The position numbers and the translations under genes are program-made. A model generated the notes under the pieces. The model was given only the letters and a program-made list of their open reading frames with translations, did not search any database and was not told where the DNA came from. This document shows, one piece after another, positions 52,321-61,050 of a stretch of DNA of 64,000 bases (positions within the stretch are counted from its first letter, which is position 1; every line of letters begins with the position of its first letter). The stretch covers positions 558,001 through 622,000 of the forward strand of contig NZ_JAUOQT010000001.1 in assembly GCF_030547245.1 (NCBI RefSeq). The letters run 5' to 3'. The DNA is from Oceanihabitans sp. 2_MG-2023. GTDB taxonomy: Bacteria; Bacteroidota; Bacteroidia; Flavobacteriales; Flavobacteriaceae.

Positions 52321-52998
52321 TTATTTTTTAGGATTTCCTCCAACCACAACTACAATTTCTCCTTTTGGCGGTTTATTTGTGTAGTATTCTAAAACTTCTT
52401 TTGCTGTTCCTCTAACCGTTTCTTCGTATAGCTTTGTTAATTCTCTAGAAACAGAAACCTGTCTTTCTTCTCCAAAATATTCTGAAAAATGGGTGAGTGT
52501 TTTTATAAGCTTATGTGGACTTTCGTAAAAAATCATGGTTCTGGTTTCTTCAGCTAGAAGTAATAATCTAGTTTGTCTTCCTTTTTTTACAGGAAGAAAA
52601 CCTTCAAAAACAAATTTATCATTTGGCAAACCACTATTAACTAATGCTGGTACAAAAGCGGTTGCTCCAGGCAAACAGTCTACCTTTATACCATTTTCTA
52701 AACAAGCTCTGGTTAGTAAAAAACCTGGGTCTGAAATAGCTGGAGTTCCAGCGTCACTTATTAATGCAATTGTAGTTCCTGCTTTTAGTTTTTGTATTAA
52801 ACCTTCCACCGTTTTATGCTCATTATGCATATGATGGCTTTGCATTGGTGTGCCAATCTCGAAATGCTTTAAAAGCTTACCAGAAGTTCTAGTATCTTCG
52901 GCTAAAATAAGATCTGCTTCCTTTAAAACCTCAATAGCTCTAAAGGTTATGTCTTTAAGGTTTCCTATTGGTGTTGGAACAATATATAGTTTACTCAT
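52321..52998 (-). CDS. rsmI: 16S rRNA (cytidine(1402)-2'-O)-methyltransferase
   Basis: A 225-residue SAM-dependent enzyme that methylates the 2'-OH of C1402 in the ribosomal decoding centre. The TP-methylase fold begins VPTPIGNLKDITFRAIEVL, with ILAEDTR, ALISDAGTPAISDPG and MIFYESPHKL as the further signatures. The C-terminal ~60-residue domain of the E. coli enzyme is shortened here. The gene shares its last base with the first of the next gene (ATG/TAA overlap at 52998). Confidence 0.94.
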   Translation of the reverse strand: MSKLYIVPTPIGNLKDITFRAIEVLKEADLILAEDTRTSGKLLKHFEIGTPMQSHHMHNEHKTVEGLIQKLKAGTTIALISDAGTPAISDPGFLLTRACLENGIKVDCLPGATAFVPALVNSGLPNDKFVFEGFLPVKKGRQTRLLLLAEETRTMIFYESPHKLIKTLTHFSEYFGEERQVSVSRELTKLYEETVRGTAKEVLEYYTNKPPKGEIVVVVGGNPKK

Positions 52999-53726
52999 TA
53001 CTCAAACTTACTTTCAATGAGTTCTAAAAGGCGTGCTTCTACTTCCTCTTTTCCTATCCAGTTATTATAATCTGGTTTTACCATTGTTTGAATAAAACTT
53101 TGTGCAGCTTCAAAAGATTCGGAAGTATTTATTTGCGAAATTACACGATCATAATCTTCATTTTTATTGTCAAAAAGATGTTTTATAAAAGCTATTTTAT
53201 CATTTAAACCAATATGTAATGCTCCCGTTTTAAGTTTTTCATTTAACGACTTTTTTTCATTCGTTTTATTAACTTTTTCAAAAACAGGCATTTCTGTAAA
53301 ATCGGCAGTAATTTCATCTAAATCATTTTTATGAAACTGTGTTTTTGGTATTACCTTTTCTAAAAAATCATCCACCTGATGTGTTTCACTAGGCATTTGA
53401 GCTACCATGTCTTTTATTTTTTCGATAGCAGGTTCCATGATGGCTTCATTCTCATTATCATCCATATTTACATAGATTTTATCTTCAATCTCTATGTTAT
53501 CACTAACCTTATTATTAAAAGCAGTATCTAGCATTCCGAAAAAAGAAGAATCATTACCAATTGTAGGTAAGCTTTCCTCAAAATTTTCCTGTGCAAATTT
53601 TAATACCGTAAGTTTTTCATAAAGTGCTGCAACCTCTTCATGCATTTTATTAACGTCTTCTTTTCCTTTTAGCTTTAAAATTCTATGAGCAATACTCATT
53701 AATTCAGATTCTAACTTCTTCTTCAT
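52998..53726 (-). CDS. Conserved hypothetical protein, flavobacterial
   Basis: A 242-residue acidic soluble protein. The N-terminal ~45 residues are coiled coil or helix (MKKKLESELMSIAHRILKLK); the middle (50-170) is low-complexity and acidic. The C-terminal ~75 residues are conserved in style (LKTGALHIGLNDKIAFIKHL, PDYNNWIGKEEVEARLLELI) and are known to me from other flavobacteria without a function. It overlaps rsmI by one base and is probably cotranscribed with it. No motif shows an enzyme. It faces the divergent tdk. Confidence 0.7.
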   Translation of the reverse strand: MKKKLESELMSIAHRILKLKGKEDVNKMHEEVAALYEKLTVLKFAQENFEESLPTIGNDSSFFGMLDTAFNNKVSDNIEIEDKIYVNMDDNENEAIMEPAIEKIKDMVAQMPSETHQVDDFLEKVIPKTQFHKNDLDEITADFTEMPVFEKVNKTNEKKSLNEKLKTGALHIGLNDKIAFIKHLFDNKNEDYDRVISQINTSESFEAAQSFIQTMVKPDYNNWIGKEEVEARLLELIESKFE

Positions 53727-53801
53727 GATTTAATAAATTTTAATTTTTTCAATATAATGCAATTTAGGCTTTTGATTTTTAATAAATTTACGCCACCTTT
53801 A

Positions 53802-53828
53802 TGCAAACGAAAAACTAGTTTCGTTGCA
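53802..53828 (+). promoter_or_regulatory. Stem-loop in the tdk leader
   Basis: TGCAAACGAAA and TTTCGTTGCA pair over ten positions with one bulged A; the loop region ACTAG includes a small palindrome. It lies 17 nt before the tdk ATG with no T run behind it, so it is not a terminator. A TAAATTTA sequence (53783-53790) upstream would put it inside the 5' untranslated region. Confidence 0.45.
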
Positions 53829-53844
53829 GTGATAAAATTACAAA

Positions 53845-54492
53845 ATGTTTCTTGAAAATACAGTAAATCAAAAAGAACAATTTGGTTGGATTGAAGTAAT
53901 CTGCGGATCTATGTTCTCTGGCAAAACCGAAGAGTTAATACGTAGGCTTAAACGTGCGCAATTTGCAAAGCAAAGAGTCGAAATCTTTAAACCAGCTATA
54001 GACGTACGTTACGACGAAGAAATGGTGGTATCTCATGATGCTAACGAAATTCGCTCGACGCCAGTTCCTGCTGCTGCTAATATTCCTATTTTAGCAGACG
54101 GTTGTGATGTGGTTGGTATTGACGAAGCGCAATTTTTTGACGATGAAATTGTACGCGTGTGTAATGATTTAGCAAACAAAGGTATTCGTGTAATAGTTGC
54201 TGGTTTAGATATGGATTTTAAAGGAAACCCCTTTGGACCAATGCCAAACCTTATGGCAACTGCAGAATACGTTACCAAAGTGCATGCTGTTTGTACTAGA
54301 ACCGGTAATTTGGCACAATATAGCTTTAGAAAATCGCAAAACGACAAATTGGTATTACTTGGTGAAACGGAAGAATATGAGCCTTTAAGTCGCGCTGCAT
54401 ATTACAAAGCTACCATGCGTGAAAAAATAAAGAGTATGAAAGTGCAAGGAGCTGAAGAAATTTCTTCCAAAGAAAACAAACCCAATGTCTAA
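53845..54492 (+). CDS. tdk: Thymidine kinase
   Basis: A 215-residue type II thymidine kinase of the salvage pathway. Walker A is GSMFSGKT (residues 21-28), the Mg-binding motif is [14 protein letters not shown] and the lasso ends with [10 protein letters not shown]. Of the zinc-binding cysteines of the family only one (HAVCTRTG) is visible, a known situation in Bacteroidota. It overlaps the next gene, alr, by 8 nt, a coupling often seen in flavobacteria. Confidence 0.94.
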   Translation: MFLENTVNQKEQFGWIEVICGSMFSGKTEELIRRLKRAQFAKQRVEIFKPAIDVRYDEEMVVSHDANEIRSTPVPAAANIPILADGCDVVGIDEAQFFDDEIVRVCNDLANKGIRVIVAGLDMDFKGNPFGPMPNLMATAEYVTKVHAVCTRTGNLAQYSFRKSQNDKLVLLGETEEYEPLSRAAYYKATMREKIKSMKVQGAEEISSKENKPNV

Positions 54493-55591
54493 AGTGCAAG
54501 AAACAATACTTGAAATAGATTTAAAAGCACTTTCTCACAACTACAAACATCTTAAATCTAAAATACAGCCAAAAACAAAATTTTTAGCTGTTGTAAAAGC
54601 GTTTGCTTATGGAAGTGATGCAATAGAAGTAGCAAAACACCTTCAAAATTTAGATGTAGATTCATTTGCTGTAGCATATGTAAATGAAGGTGTTGCTCTA
54701 CGTGATGCAGGAATAACAAAACCTATTCTAGTATTACATCCTCAACCTATTCATTTTAAAACCATTATTGAACGCTGTTTAGAACCTAGCATATATAGTC
54801 TAAAAATTTTAAAAGAATTTATAAACGTTGCTTCTAAAGAAAAACAACAGAAATATCCAATTCATATAAAATTTAATACCGGATTAAATAGGTTAGGCTT
54901 TAATGCCGAAAAAGTAGACGAAATAATTACCATACTTCAAAAGACAGAAACAATAAAAATAGCATCTATCTTTTCGCATTTAGCAGCAAGTGAAGACCTT
55001 AACGAAAAGGAATTTACTTTAAATCAAATGAATAAGTTTAAAGCGATTGCAGAAAGATTTATCGAGCAGATTTCGTATCAACCAGTCCTTCATATTTGCA
55101 ACACATCTGGAATACTAAACTATCCCGAAGCACATTTTAATATGGTAAGAAGTGGTATTGGTTTATATGGATTTGGAAATTCTGAAAAAGAGAACAAAAA
55201 TCTATTACCTATTGCGTCCCTTAAAACTATTATTTCGCAAATTCACATTATAAAAAAGGGAGAATCGCTAGGTTATAATAGAGCATTTACCGCAAACAAA
55301 ACCACTAAAACGGCAACACTACCTATTGGTCATGCAGACGGTATTGGTAGACAGTATGGAAATAAAATTGGCTTTGTAACGATAAACAATAAAAAGGCTC
55401 CTATTGTTGGTAATGTTTGTATGGACATGATTATGGTAGATATAACCAACATCGATTGTAAAGAAGGAGATGAAGTTATCGTTTTTGGCGGCATTACAAC
55501 TGCCGAAACTTTAGCAAAAGAAACAAACTCAATTTCTTATGAGTTACTTACGGCTATATCTCAACGGGTAAAACGAGTATTTCGTCGTTAA
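54485..55591 (+). CDS. alr: Alanine racemase
   Basis: A 368-residue PLP enzyme that makes D-alanine for peptidoglycan. The PLP lysine is Lys38 in [12 protein letters not shown]; the second catalytic residue is the Tyr in SLGYNRAF. The C-terminal beta domain starts near residue 230, and the motif [13 protein letters not shown] with the conserved Arg/Cys-Met pair is intact. The start overlaps the tdk coding end by 8 nt, and no other start is better. It is followed by mscL with its own leader of 88 nt. Confidence 0.96.
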   Translation: MSKVQETILEIDLKALSHNYKHLKSKIQPKTKFLAVVKAFAYGSDAIEVAKHLQNLDVDSFAVAYVNEGVALRDAGITKPILVLHPQPIHFKTIIERCLEPSIYSLKILKEFINVASKEKQQKYPIHIKFNTGLNRLGFNAEKVDEIITILQKTETIKIASIFSHLAASEDLNEKEFTLNQMNKFKAIAERFIEQISYQPVLHICNTSGILNYPEAHFNMVRSGIGLYGFGNSEKENKNLLPIASLKTIISQIHIIKKGESLGYNRAFTANKTTKTATLPIGHADGIGRQYGNKIGFVTINNKKAPIVGNVCMDMIMVDITNIDCKEGDEVIVFGGITTAETLAKETNSISYELLTAISQRVKRVFRR

Positions 55592-55679
55592 AATCTCTTT
55601 TCATAAAATTTATCATTTAGATTTTGTTAAAATTTTAAGTAAATTGCTGCTTAATTAATTAACTATAAAACACTAAATC

Positions 55680-56081
55680 ATGTTAAAAGAATTTAAAGAA
55701 TTTATTACAGGTGGAAACGTAATTGAGTTTGCTGTTGCTGTAATTATGGCAGGAGCAATTGGAGCGGTTGTAACTGGGTTTGTAAACAATATTGTTATGC
55801 CGTTTGTTGGTCACTTTACAGGAGGAACAGACTTTGCAGACAAAAAAATCATTCTTGATGAAGCTATTGTAGATGCAGCAGGAGTAGTAACAACTCCAGA
55901 AAACGCAATTATGTGGGGAAGTTGGATAAACACAATTATTAACTTATTAATAGTTGGTTTAGTTATGTTTTTAATTGTAAAAGCATACAACAAAACTAAA
56001 AAACCTGTAGAAGCTCCAGCACCAGCAGGACCATCTCAAGAAGATTTACTTGCAGAAATTAGAGATTTATTAAAAAAGTAA
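55680..56081 (+). CDS. mscL: Large-conductance mechanosensitive channel
   Basis: A 133-residue channel that opens under membrane tension to release solutes in osmotic down-shock. Helix 1 (GGNVIEFAVAVIMAGAIGAVV, residues about 10-30) lines the pore, and helix 2 is at about 78-100 (WINTIINLLIVGLVMFLIVKAY). Between them is a periplasmic loop somewhat longer than in E. coli. The C-terminal bundle is DLLAEIRDLLKK. The terminator at 56130-56163 ends the unit. Confidence 0.95.
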   Translation: MLKEFKEFITGGNVIEFAVAVIMAGAIGAVVTGFVNNIVMPFVGHFTGGTDFADKKIILDEAIVDAAGVVTTPENAIMWGSWINTIINLLIVGLVMFLIVKAYNKTKKPVEAPAPAGPSQEDLLAEIRDLLKK

Positions 56082-56129
56082 TTTTCTTTAATAGAACACT
56101 ATAATTATATATTATTCATATAATTACTT

Positions 56130-56163
56130 AAAAAGCCTCATTTAATTTAAAATGAGGCTTTTT
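56130..56163 (+). terminator. Rho-independent terminator of mscL
   Basis: A perfect 14-bp stem AAAAAGCCTCATTT / AAATGAGGCTTTTT with a 6-nt loop and T run, 49 nt past the mscL stop. Confidence 0.9.
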
Positions 56164-56205
56164 TTATACTTCATTTTTAACAAAAAAAACACAGTATATT
56201 AAATG

Positions 56206-56232
56206 TTTGCATTAATAAATGATATAATTTTG
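56206..56232 (+). promoter_or_regulatory. Promoter for asd
   Basis: TAATTTTG (56225-56232) as -7 box with TTTG (56206-56209) 15 nt upstream as -33. The spacing is slightly short, but both boxes are present. The ATG follows after 20 nt. Confidence 0.5.
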
Positions 56233-56252
56233 TAAACTAAATTTTTAATAAA

Positions 56253-57242
56253 ATGAAAGTAGCTGTAGTTGGTGCCACTGGAATGGTTGGCGAAGTTATG
56301 AGACGAGTGCTTGTAGAACGTAATTTTCCTGTAACAGAATTTATTCCTGTTGCATCAGAAAGATCTGTTGGTAAAGAAATTGAATTTAATGGGAAAAAAT
56401 ACACTATTGTAGGTCTACAAACAGCTGTAGAAATGAAACCAGACATTGCAATATTTTCTGCAGGAGGAAGCACCTCTCTAGATTGGGCTCCAAAATTTGC
56501 AGAAGTAGGAACTGTTGTAATAGACAATTCTTCTGCCTGGAGAATGGATCCAACAAAAAAACTTGTAGTTCCAGAAATTAATGCAAAAGAACTTACTAAA
56601 GAAGATAAAATTATTGCCAATCCTAATTGTTCTACTATTCAATTAGTACTAGCGCTATCTTCACTTCATGAAAAATACAAAATGAAACGTGTAGTTATAT
56701 CTACATATCAATCTGTTTCTGGTACAGGAGTTAAAGCTGTACAGCAATTAGAAAACGAAATAAAAGGTATTGAAGGAGAAATGGCTTACCCATATCCTAT
56801 TGGACGAAATGCTTTACCGCATTGTGATGTTTTTGAAGAAAACGGCTATACAAAAGAGGAAATGAAACTTGCTAGAGAACCTCAAAAAATATTTAACGAC
56901 AGAACTTTTTCGGTAACCGCAACAGCAGTTCGAATACCAACAGCAGGAGGTCACTCGGAAGCAGTAAATGTTGAATTTGAAAATGATTTCGATTTAAACG
57001 AAGTAAGACAATTATTAAGTCAAACTCCTGGAGTTGTCGTTCAGGACAATACAGCAGCAAACGAATATCCAATGCCAATTTTTGCTAATGGTAAAGATGA
57101 AGTTTTTGTTGGAAGACTTAGAAGAGATGAAACACAACCAAACACATTAAATATGTGGATTGTTGCAGATAATTTACGAAAAGGAGCAGCAACAAACGCT
57201 GTTCAAATTGCAGAATATTTAGTAGAAAATCATTTAGTTTAA
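56253..57242 (+). CDS. asd: Aspartate-semialdehyde dehydrogenase
   Basis: A 329-residue NADPH-dependent enzyme that makes aspartate semialdehyde for lysine, threonine and diaminopimelate. The Rossmann motif is GATGMVGEVM at residues 7-16. The catalytic Cys lies in NPNCSTIQL, and the catalytic His in PTAGGHSEAVNVE. The enzyme is complete and of the Gram-positive/Bacteroidota subtype (329 residues). It has its own promoter and is followed by 98 nt before the next gene. Confidence 0.95.
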   Translation: MKVAVVGATGMVGEVMRRVLVERNFPVTEFIPVASERSVGKEIEFNGKKYTIVGLQTAVEMKPDIAIFSAGGSTSLDWAPKFAEVGTVVIDNSSAWRMDPTKKLVVPEINAKELTKEDKIIANPNCSTIQLVLALSSLHEKYKMKRVVISTYQSVSGTGVKAVQQLENEIKGIEGEMAYPYPIGRNALPHCDVFEENGYTKEEMKLAREPQKIFNDRTFSVTATAVRIPTAGGHSEAVNVEFENDFDLNEVRQLLSQTPGVVVQDNTAANEYPMPIFANGKDEVFVGRLRRDETQPNTLNMWIVADNLRKGAATNAVQIAEYLVENHLV

Positions 57243-57340
57243 ATATATAAAACAACTTTAACATAATTATTACTGTAGTTTAACCTGTTTAACATATCGT
57301 TTACATAAAAAATCGTACCTTAATAGCCATTTTTAAATCT

Positions 57341-58432
57341 ATGGCTAAAAAGGTACTTTCTATTCTCTCTTGTTTTTTTCTTAGCATACTATTTTATGCT
57401 TGTGACTCAGATGACAACTACGTGGCCAACGAAGTGCCAGAAATTTCACCTGTAGTTTTTGATATTACTCAAGTGCCTTACGCTACCCTTTCAGAATACA
57501 ACTTTTTTGAAGGCGACATCCAAAACTTAAACCCCGTTTATGGTGTATTGCCTTACGATTTACGTTCCACGCTTTTTTCAGACTATGCTAAAAAAAAACG
57601 ATTTATCTGGATGCCTAATGATGTGAAAGCAAATTACATTAGCGATAGTGATATTTTAGATTTTCCGATTGGAACCGTTCTAATAAAGAATTTTTATTAC
57701 AACAACGTATTGCCTGAAAATAAATCGAAGATTCTAGAAACTAGGTTAATGATTAAAAAAGACGACAGTTGGATCTTTGCAAACTACATTTGGAATGATT
57801 CGCAAACTGAGGCGGTTTTTGATTTAAGCGGAAGCGTTGTAAGTATGGATTGGAATGAAAATTCTATAACAAATCATGTAGAGTATAGAATACCAAGCGA
57901 ATCTCGTTGTCACACATGTCATAAAACTGGAGATACTTCTATACCTATTGGGCCTAAACCTAGAAATTTATTCTTAAATTATAACTATGAAGATGGCTCC
58001 ATGAATCAACTGCAAAAATGGGCGGAATTTGGTTATCTTAACACTAATTACCCTTCTAATGTAGAGGCGCTACCAAAATGGGATGATACCACTTTATCGC
58101 TAGATTTAAGAGCACGAGCTTACCTAGAAATTAATTGTGCACATTGCCACTCGGAAGAATCCCATTGTGCTTATAGACCTGTTCGATTTAATTTTAATGC
58201 TACCTCAGATCCATTAAACATGGGAGTTTGCGTAGTTCCAGACACAGATCTAGGTGTAGGTTTAACTTATATTGTAGAGCCACGAAGCACCAGAAATTCT
58301 GTCCTATTTTATAGGTTAAATGAAACCGAAGAATCTGTAAGAATGCCACTTTTAGCGAGAACCTTAAGGCATCAGGAAGGAATTGAATTAATTGAAGAAT
58401 GGATTAATTCATTAAATATAAATTGTAACTAA
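57341..58432 (+). CDS. SO2930-family diheme c-type cytochrome lipoprotein
   Basis: A 363-residue envelope protein. The signal peptide ends in SILFYAC with lipidated Cys21. The body matches the family named SO2930/HNE_0200 (YATLSEYNFFEGDIQNLNPVYGV, STLFSDYAKKKRF). Two haem-binding CxxCH sites are present: CHTCH (Cys190-His194) and CAHCH (Cys266-His270). The function is unknown; the haems and the lipid anchor suggest electron transfer in the envelope. An 11-nt gap separates it from the T9SS ASPIC/FG-GAP protein, so the two are probably one transcript and act on related material. Confidence 0.85.
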   Translation: MAKKVLSILSCFFLSILFYACDSDDNYVANEVPEISPVVFDITQVPYATLSEYNFFEGDIQNLNPVYGVLPYDLRSTLFSDYAKKKRFIWMPNDVKANYISDSDILDFPIGTVLIKNFYYNNVLPENKSKILETRLMIKKDDSWIFANYIWNDSQTEAVFDLSGSVVSMDWNENSITNHVEYRIPSESRCHTCHKTGDTSIPIGPKPRNLFLNYNYEDGSMNQLQKWAEFGYLNTNYPSNVEALPKWDDTTLSLDLRARAYLEINCAHCHSEESHCAYRPVRFNFNATSDPLNMGVCVVPDTDLGVGLTYIVEPRSTRNSVLFYRLNETEESVRMPLLARTLRHQEGIELIEEWINSLNINCN

Positions 58433-58443
58433 TTATCAAAACC

Positions 58444-60966
58444 ATGAAAAAAATTACACTAATTATCGCTTTTCTTATTAGCAGTACCTCTGTTATTGGC
58501 CAAGTATTAAATGAAGATGCTAATTGGCCAAATTCCAATTGGGATTTAGACGGATCATTTGACGATGCTTCAAATATTTTCACAGGAAACCCAACAATAG
58601 TAGGTGGTTCTTCTAGTTTTTCTTATGACGAAGATGAAGCAGGAGGATCTTCTATAAATAATATTGGTGTTCAATCACCAACAATTAATTTAGTAAATGC
58701 ATTTAATGCTGGAGAAACGGCATTAACTATTACCTCAACTTATGTTTTAAATGTTTACACGGATGAATCTTTAAATATACAATATTGGGATCAAGATGCT
58801 ACTTCTTGGGTAAATTGGGGACCAATTTATACTAATAACAGTAGTGGTGATGTTCCAACTGTAGATTTTTGTTCAGGTGAAAGAGCAGTATTTAATCCTG
58901 GCGAGTTAGACATTTCTGGCTTTTCAAATAATCAACTTCAAAATTTTAGATATCGTATTTATTATGACGACAATGGAGCTTATGGTTGGGGAGTTTGTTT
59001 TGATTCTCCAAATATATCATCTGTAGCACCACCAAATTGCCCAAATATTTCTGATTTAAGTATTTGTATAATAACCGATTCTTCTGCTAATATTAGCTGG
59101 TCAGCTGGTTCTAATGAAATTGCATGGGAAATTGCTGTAACACCACAAGGTTCTGGTGCTCCAACTTCTGGAACTCCAACTAGTTCGAATGATTCTTATT
59201 CTGTAACTGGACTTTCAGCTAGTACTGGATATGAGGTTTATGTTAGAGGGAATTGTTTAGACGGTAGCGGATTTAGTTCATGGATTTCCATGCCATTTAC
59301 AACAAATGCAACTTCACCTACCCCTGGTGCTTTTATTTTCACTCAAGACAGTAGTATTTCTATGTCTGGAACAAGTTATGCCGCTGTAGATATGAATAAT
59401 GATGGACTTGATGATTTAGTTGCTGCAACCTCTTCTAATGTAAGAATAGCTTACCAAACAACAAATGGTTGTTTCGATGAGGCTATCTATACTGCTTCTA
59501 CCACATATGGTCCTGGTTGGAGTATTGCTGCTGGAGATTTAAACAAAGACGGTTATAACGATTTATTATATGGCGCAGGAAATGGCGTTTCTTTTCTTAC
59601 GAATAATGGTGACGGAACAGGTTTTACAAATTCCTTTAATACAGTTGCTTCAGCAGATGTGTTTTCACAACGTTCTAATTTTATTGATATTAATAACGAT
59701 GGAAATTTAGATGCATTTGTTTGTCATGATGTAGAACCAAACGTGTATTTTATTAATGATGGTAGTGGAGCTATAACTTATTATCAAGGGGCCTCATCTA
59801 TTTTGCCAAATGGTTTAGGAACTCATGCTAATGGCGGAAATTATGGTACTGTGTGGATTGATTATGATAATGATGGTGATATGGACATGTTTATTGCTAA
59901 GTGTAGAGGAGGAAATATTACACACAAAATAAATGAATTATGGCAAAACCAAGGAGTAGATATAAATGGTAATGTAACTTTTATTAATGTAGCAGATTTA
60001 GGTCACTATGCTGCCACATTCCCTACACAAGGACATAACAATAGTTCTGGGCTTGGGGATCCTGTGCAAACTTGGTCTTCTGCTTGGGCAGATTATGATA
60101 ATGATGGTGATTTAGACGTATATGTTGGTGCTAGTTCTAGCTCAGATGGTTCTCATAAATACATGCTTAACAATGGCGATGGTACATTTTCTAATGCAAC
60201 TAGTGGAGCTGGATTTGATAGCGCACCTTATGGTATTGAAAATGCTCCAGCAGATTTTAATAATGATGGATATGTCGATATTTTATCTAATGGTAACATT
60301 CTGTTAAATGATGGTGATAATACTTTTACTTTAGTAAGTGCAAATATGCCTCCTAGTGGTGCTATTGGTGATGTTAATGATGATGGTTTCTTAGATGTAT
60401 TTAGACAAAATATGTATTTAAACAATGGTGGAAACGGAAACAATTGGATTAAAATTAGACCACAAGGAATACTAAGTAATTCTAATGGTATTGGAGCAAG
60501 ACTAGAAATTGTTACAGCTTTAGGAACTCAAATAAGGGAGATTCGTAGTGGTGAAGGTTTTGAATATATGAGTACATTATTTGCACATTTTGGGATTGGT
60601 ACAGATACCGAAATTACTAGCTTGACCATTAAATGGCCGTCAGGAACTGTCGATGTAATTCTTAACCCTGCTATTAATGAAACCATAACAGTAGCTGAAG
60701 GAGATTATCCGCTTAGTGTAAATAATAATTCATTAGAAGGAGACCTTGTAATTTATCCAAACCCAGCAAAAGATATCGTTAATATTAATGCTTCGGTAGA
60801 ATTAAATAATGCTACTTATACTATCTATGATATTACTGGAAAACAAATCCTAAATGCAGACTTAATAGATAAGGCGATTAATGTTTCCAAATTAAATACA
60901 GGAATATACATTTTACAGATTACAGTAGATGGAAAACAAAAAACACAAAAGCTAATCAAACAATAA
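58444..60966 (+). CDS. T9SS-secreted FG-GAP/ASPIC repeat protein
   Basis: An 840-residue secreted protein. Residues 1-20 are a signal peptide. A fibronectin III domain is at about 195-285 (ANISWSAGSNEIAWEI, SATGYEVYVRGNCLDGS). Residues about 305-640 hold FG-GAP/VCBS calcium-binding repeats with the pattern DYDNDGDLDVYVG, D-x-N-N-D-G and similar. Residues about 655-745 are an ASPIC/UnbV domain (GIGARLEIVTALGTQIREIR, LTIKWPSGTVDVI). The last ~75 residues (LVIYPNPAKDIV, YTIYDITGKQI, LNTGIYILQI) are the type A T9SS sorting signal. It is exported to the surface by the type IX system and follows the diheme cytochrome gene. Ligand unknown. Confidence 0.92.
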   Translation: MKKITLIIAFLISSTSVIGQVLNEDANWPNSNWDLDGSFDDASNIFTGNPTIVGGSSSFSYDEDEAGGSSINNIGVQSPTINLVNAFNAGETALTITSTYVLNVYTDESLNIQYWDQDATSWVNWGPIYTNNSSGDVPTVDFCSGERAVFNPGELDISGFSNNQLQNFRYRIYYDDNGAYGWGVCFDSPNISSVAPPNCPNISDLSICIITDSSANISWSAGSNEIAWEIAVTPQGSGAPTSGTPTSSNDSYSVTGLSASTGYEVYVRGNCLDGSGFSSWISMPFTTNATSPTPGAFIFTQDSSISMSGTSYAAVDMNNDGLDDLVAATSSNVRIAYQTTNGCFDEAIYTASTTYGPGWSIAAGDLNKDGYNDLLYGAGNGVSFLTNNGDGTGFTNSFNTVASADVFSQRSNFIDINNDGNLDAFVCHDVEPNVYFINDGSGAITYYQGASSILPNGLGTHANGGNYGTVWIDYDNDGDMDMFIAKCRGGNITHKINELWQNQGVDINGNVTFINVADLGHYAATFPTQGHNNSSGLGDPVQTWSSAWADYDNDGDLDVYVGASSSSDGSHKYMLNNGDGTFSNATSGAGFDSAPYGIENAPADFNNDGYVDILSNGNILLNDGDNTFTLVSANMPPSGAIGDVNDDGFLDVFRQNMYLNNGGNGNNWIKIRPQGILSNSNGIGARLEIVTALGTQIREIRSGEGFEYMSTLFAHFGIGTDTEITSLTIKWPSGTVDVILNPAINETITVAEGDYPLSVNNNSLEGDLVIYPNPAKDIVNINASVELNNATYTIYDITGKQILNADLIDKAINVSKLNTGIYILQITVDGKQKTQKLIKQ

Positions 60967-60983
60967 ACATATAATAATATCTT

Positions 60984-61015
60984 AAAAGCTCTAATATTAA
61001 TTTATTAGAGCTTTT
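60984..61015 (+). terminator. Rho-independent terminator after the ASPIC/FG-GAP gene
   Basis: A perfect 13-bp stem (AAAAGCTCTAATA / TATTAGAGCTTTT) with a 6-nt loop and T run, 17 nt past the stop. Confidence 0.9.
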
Positions 61016-61050
61016 TTTATGTTATTTTTATACCATCAAACTTTATTATT

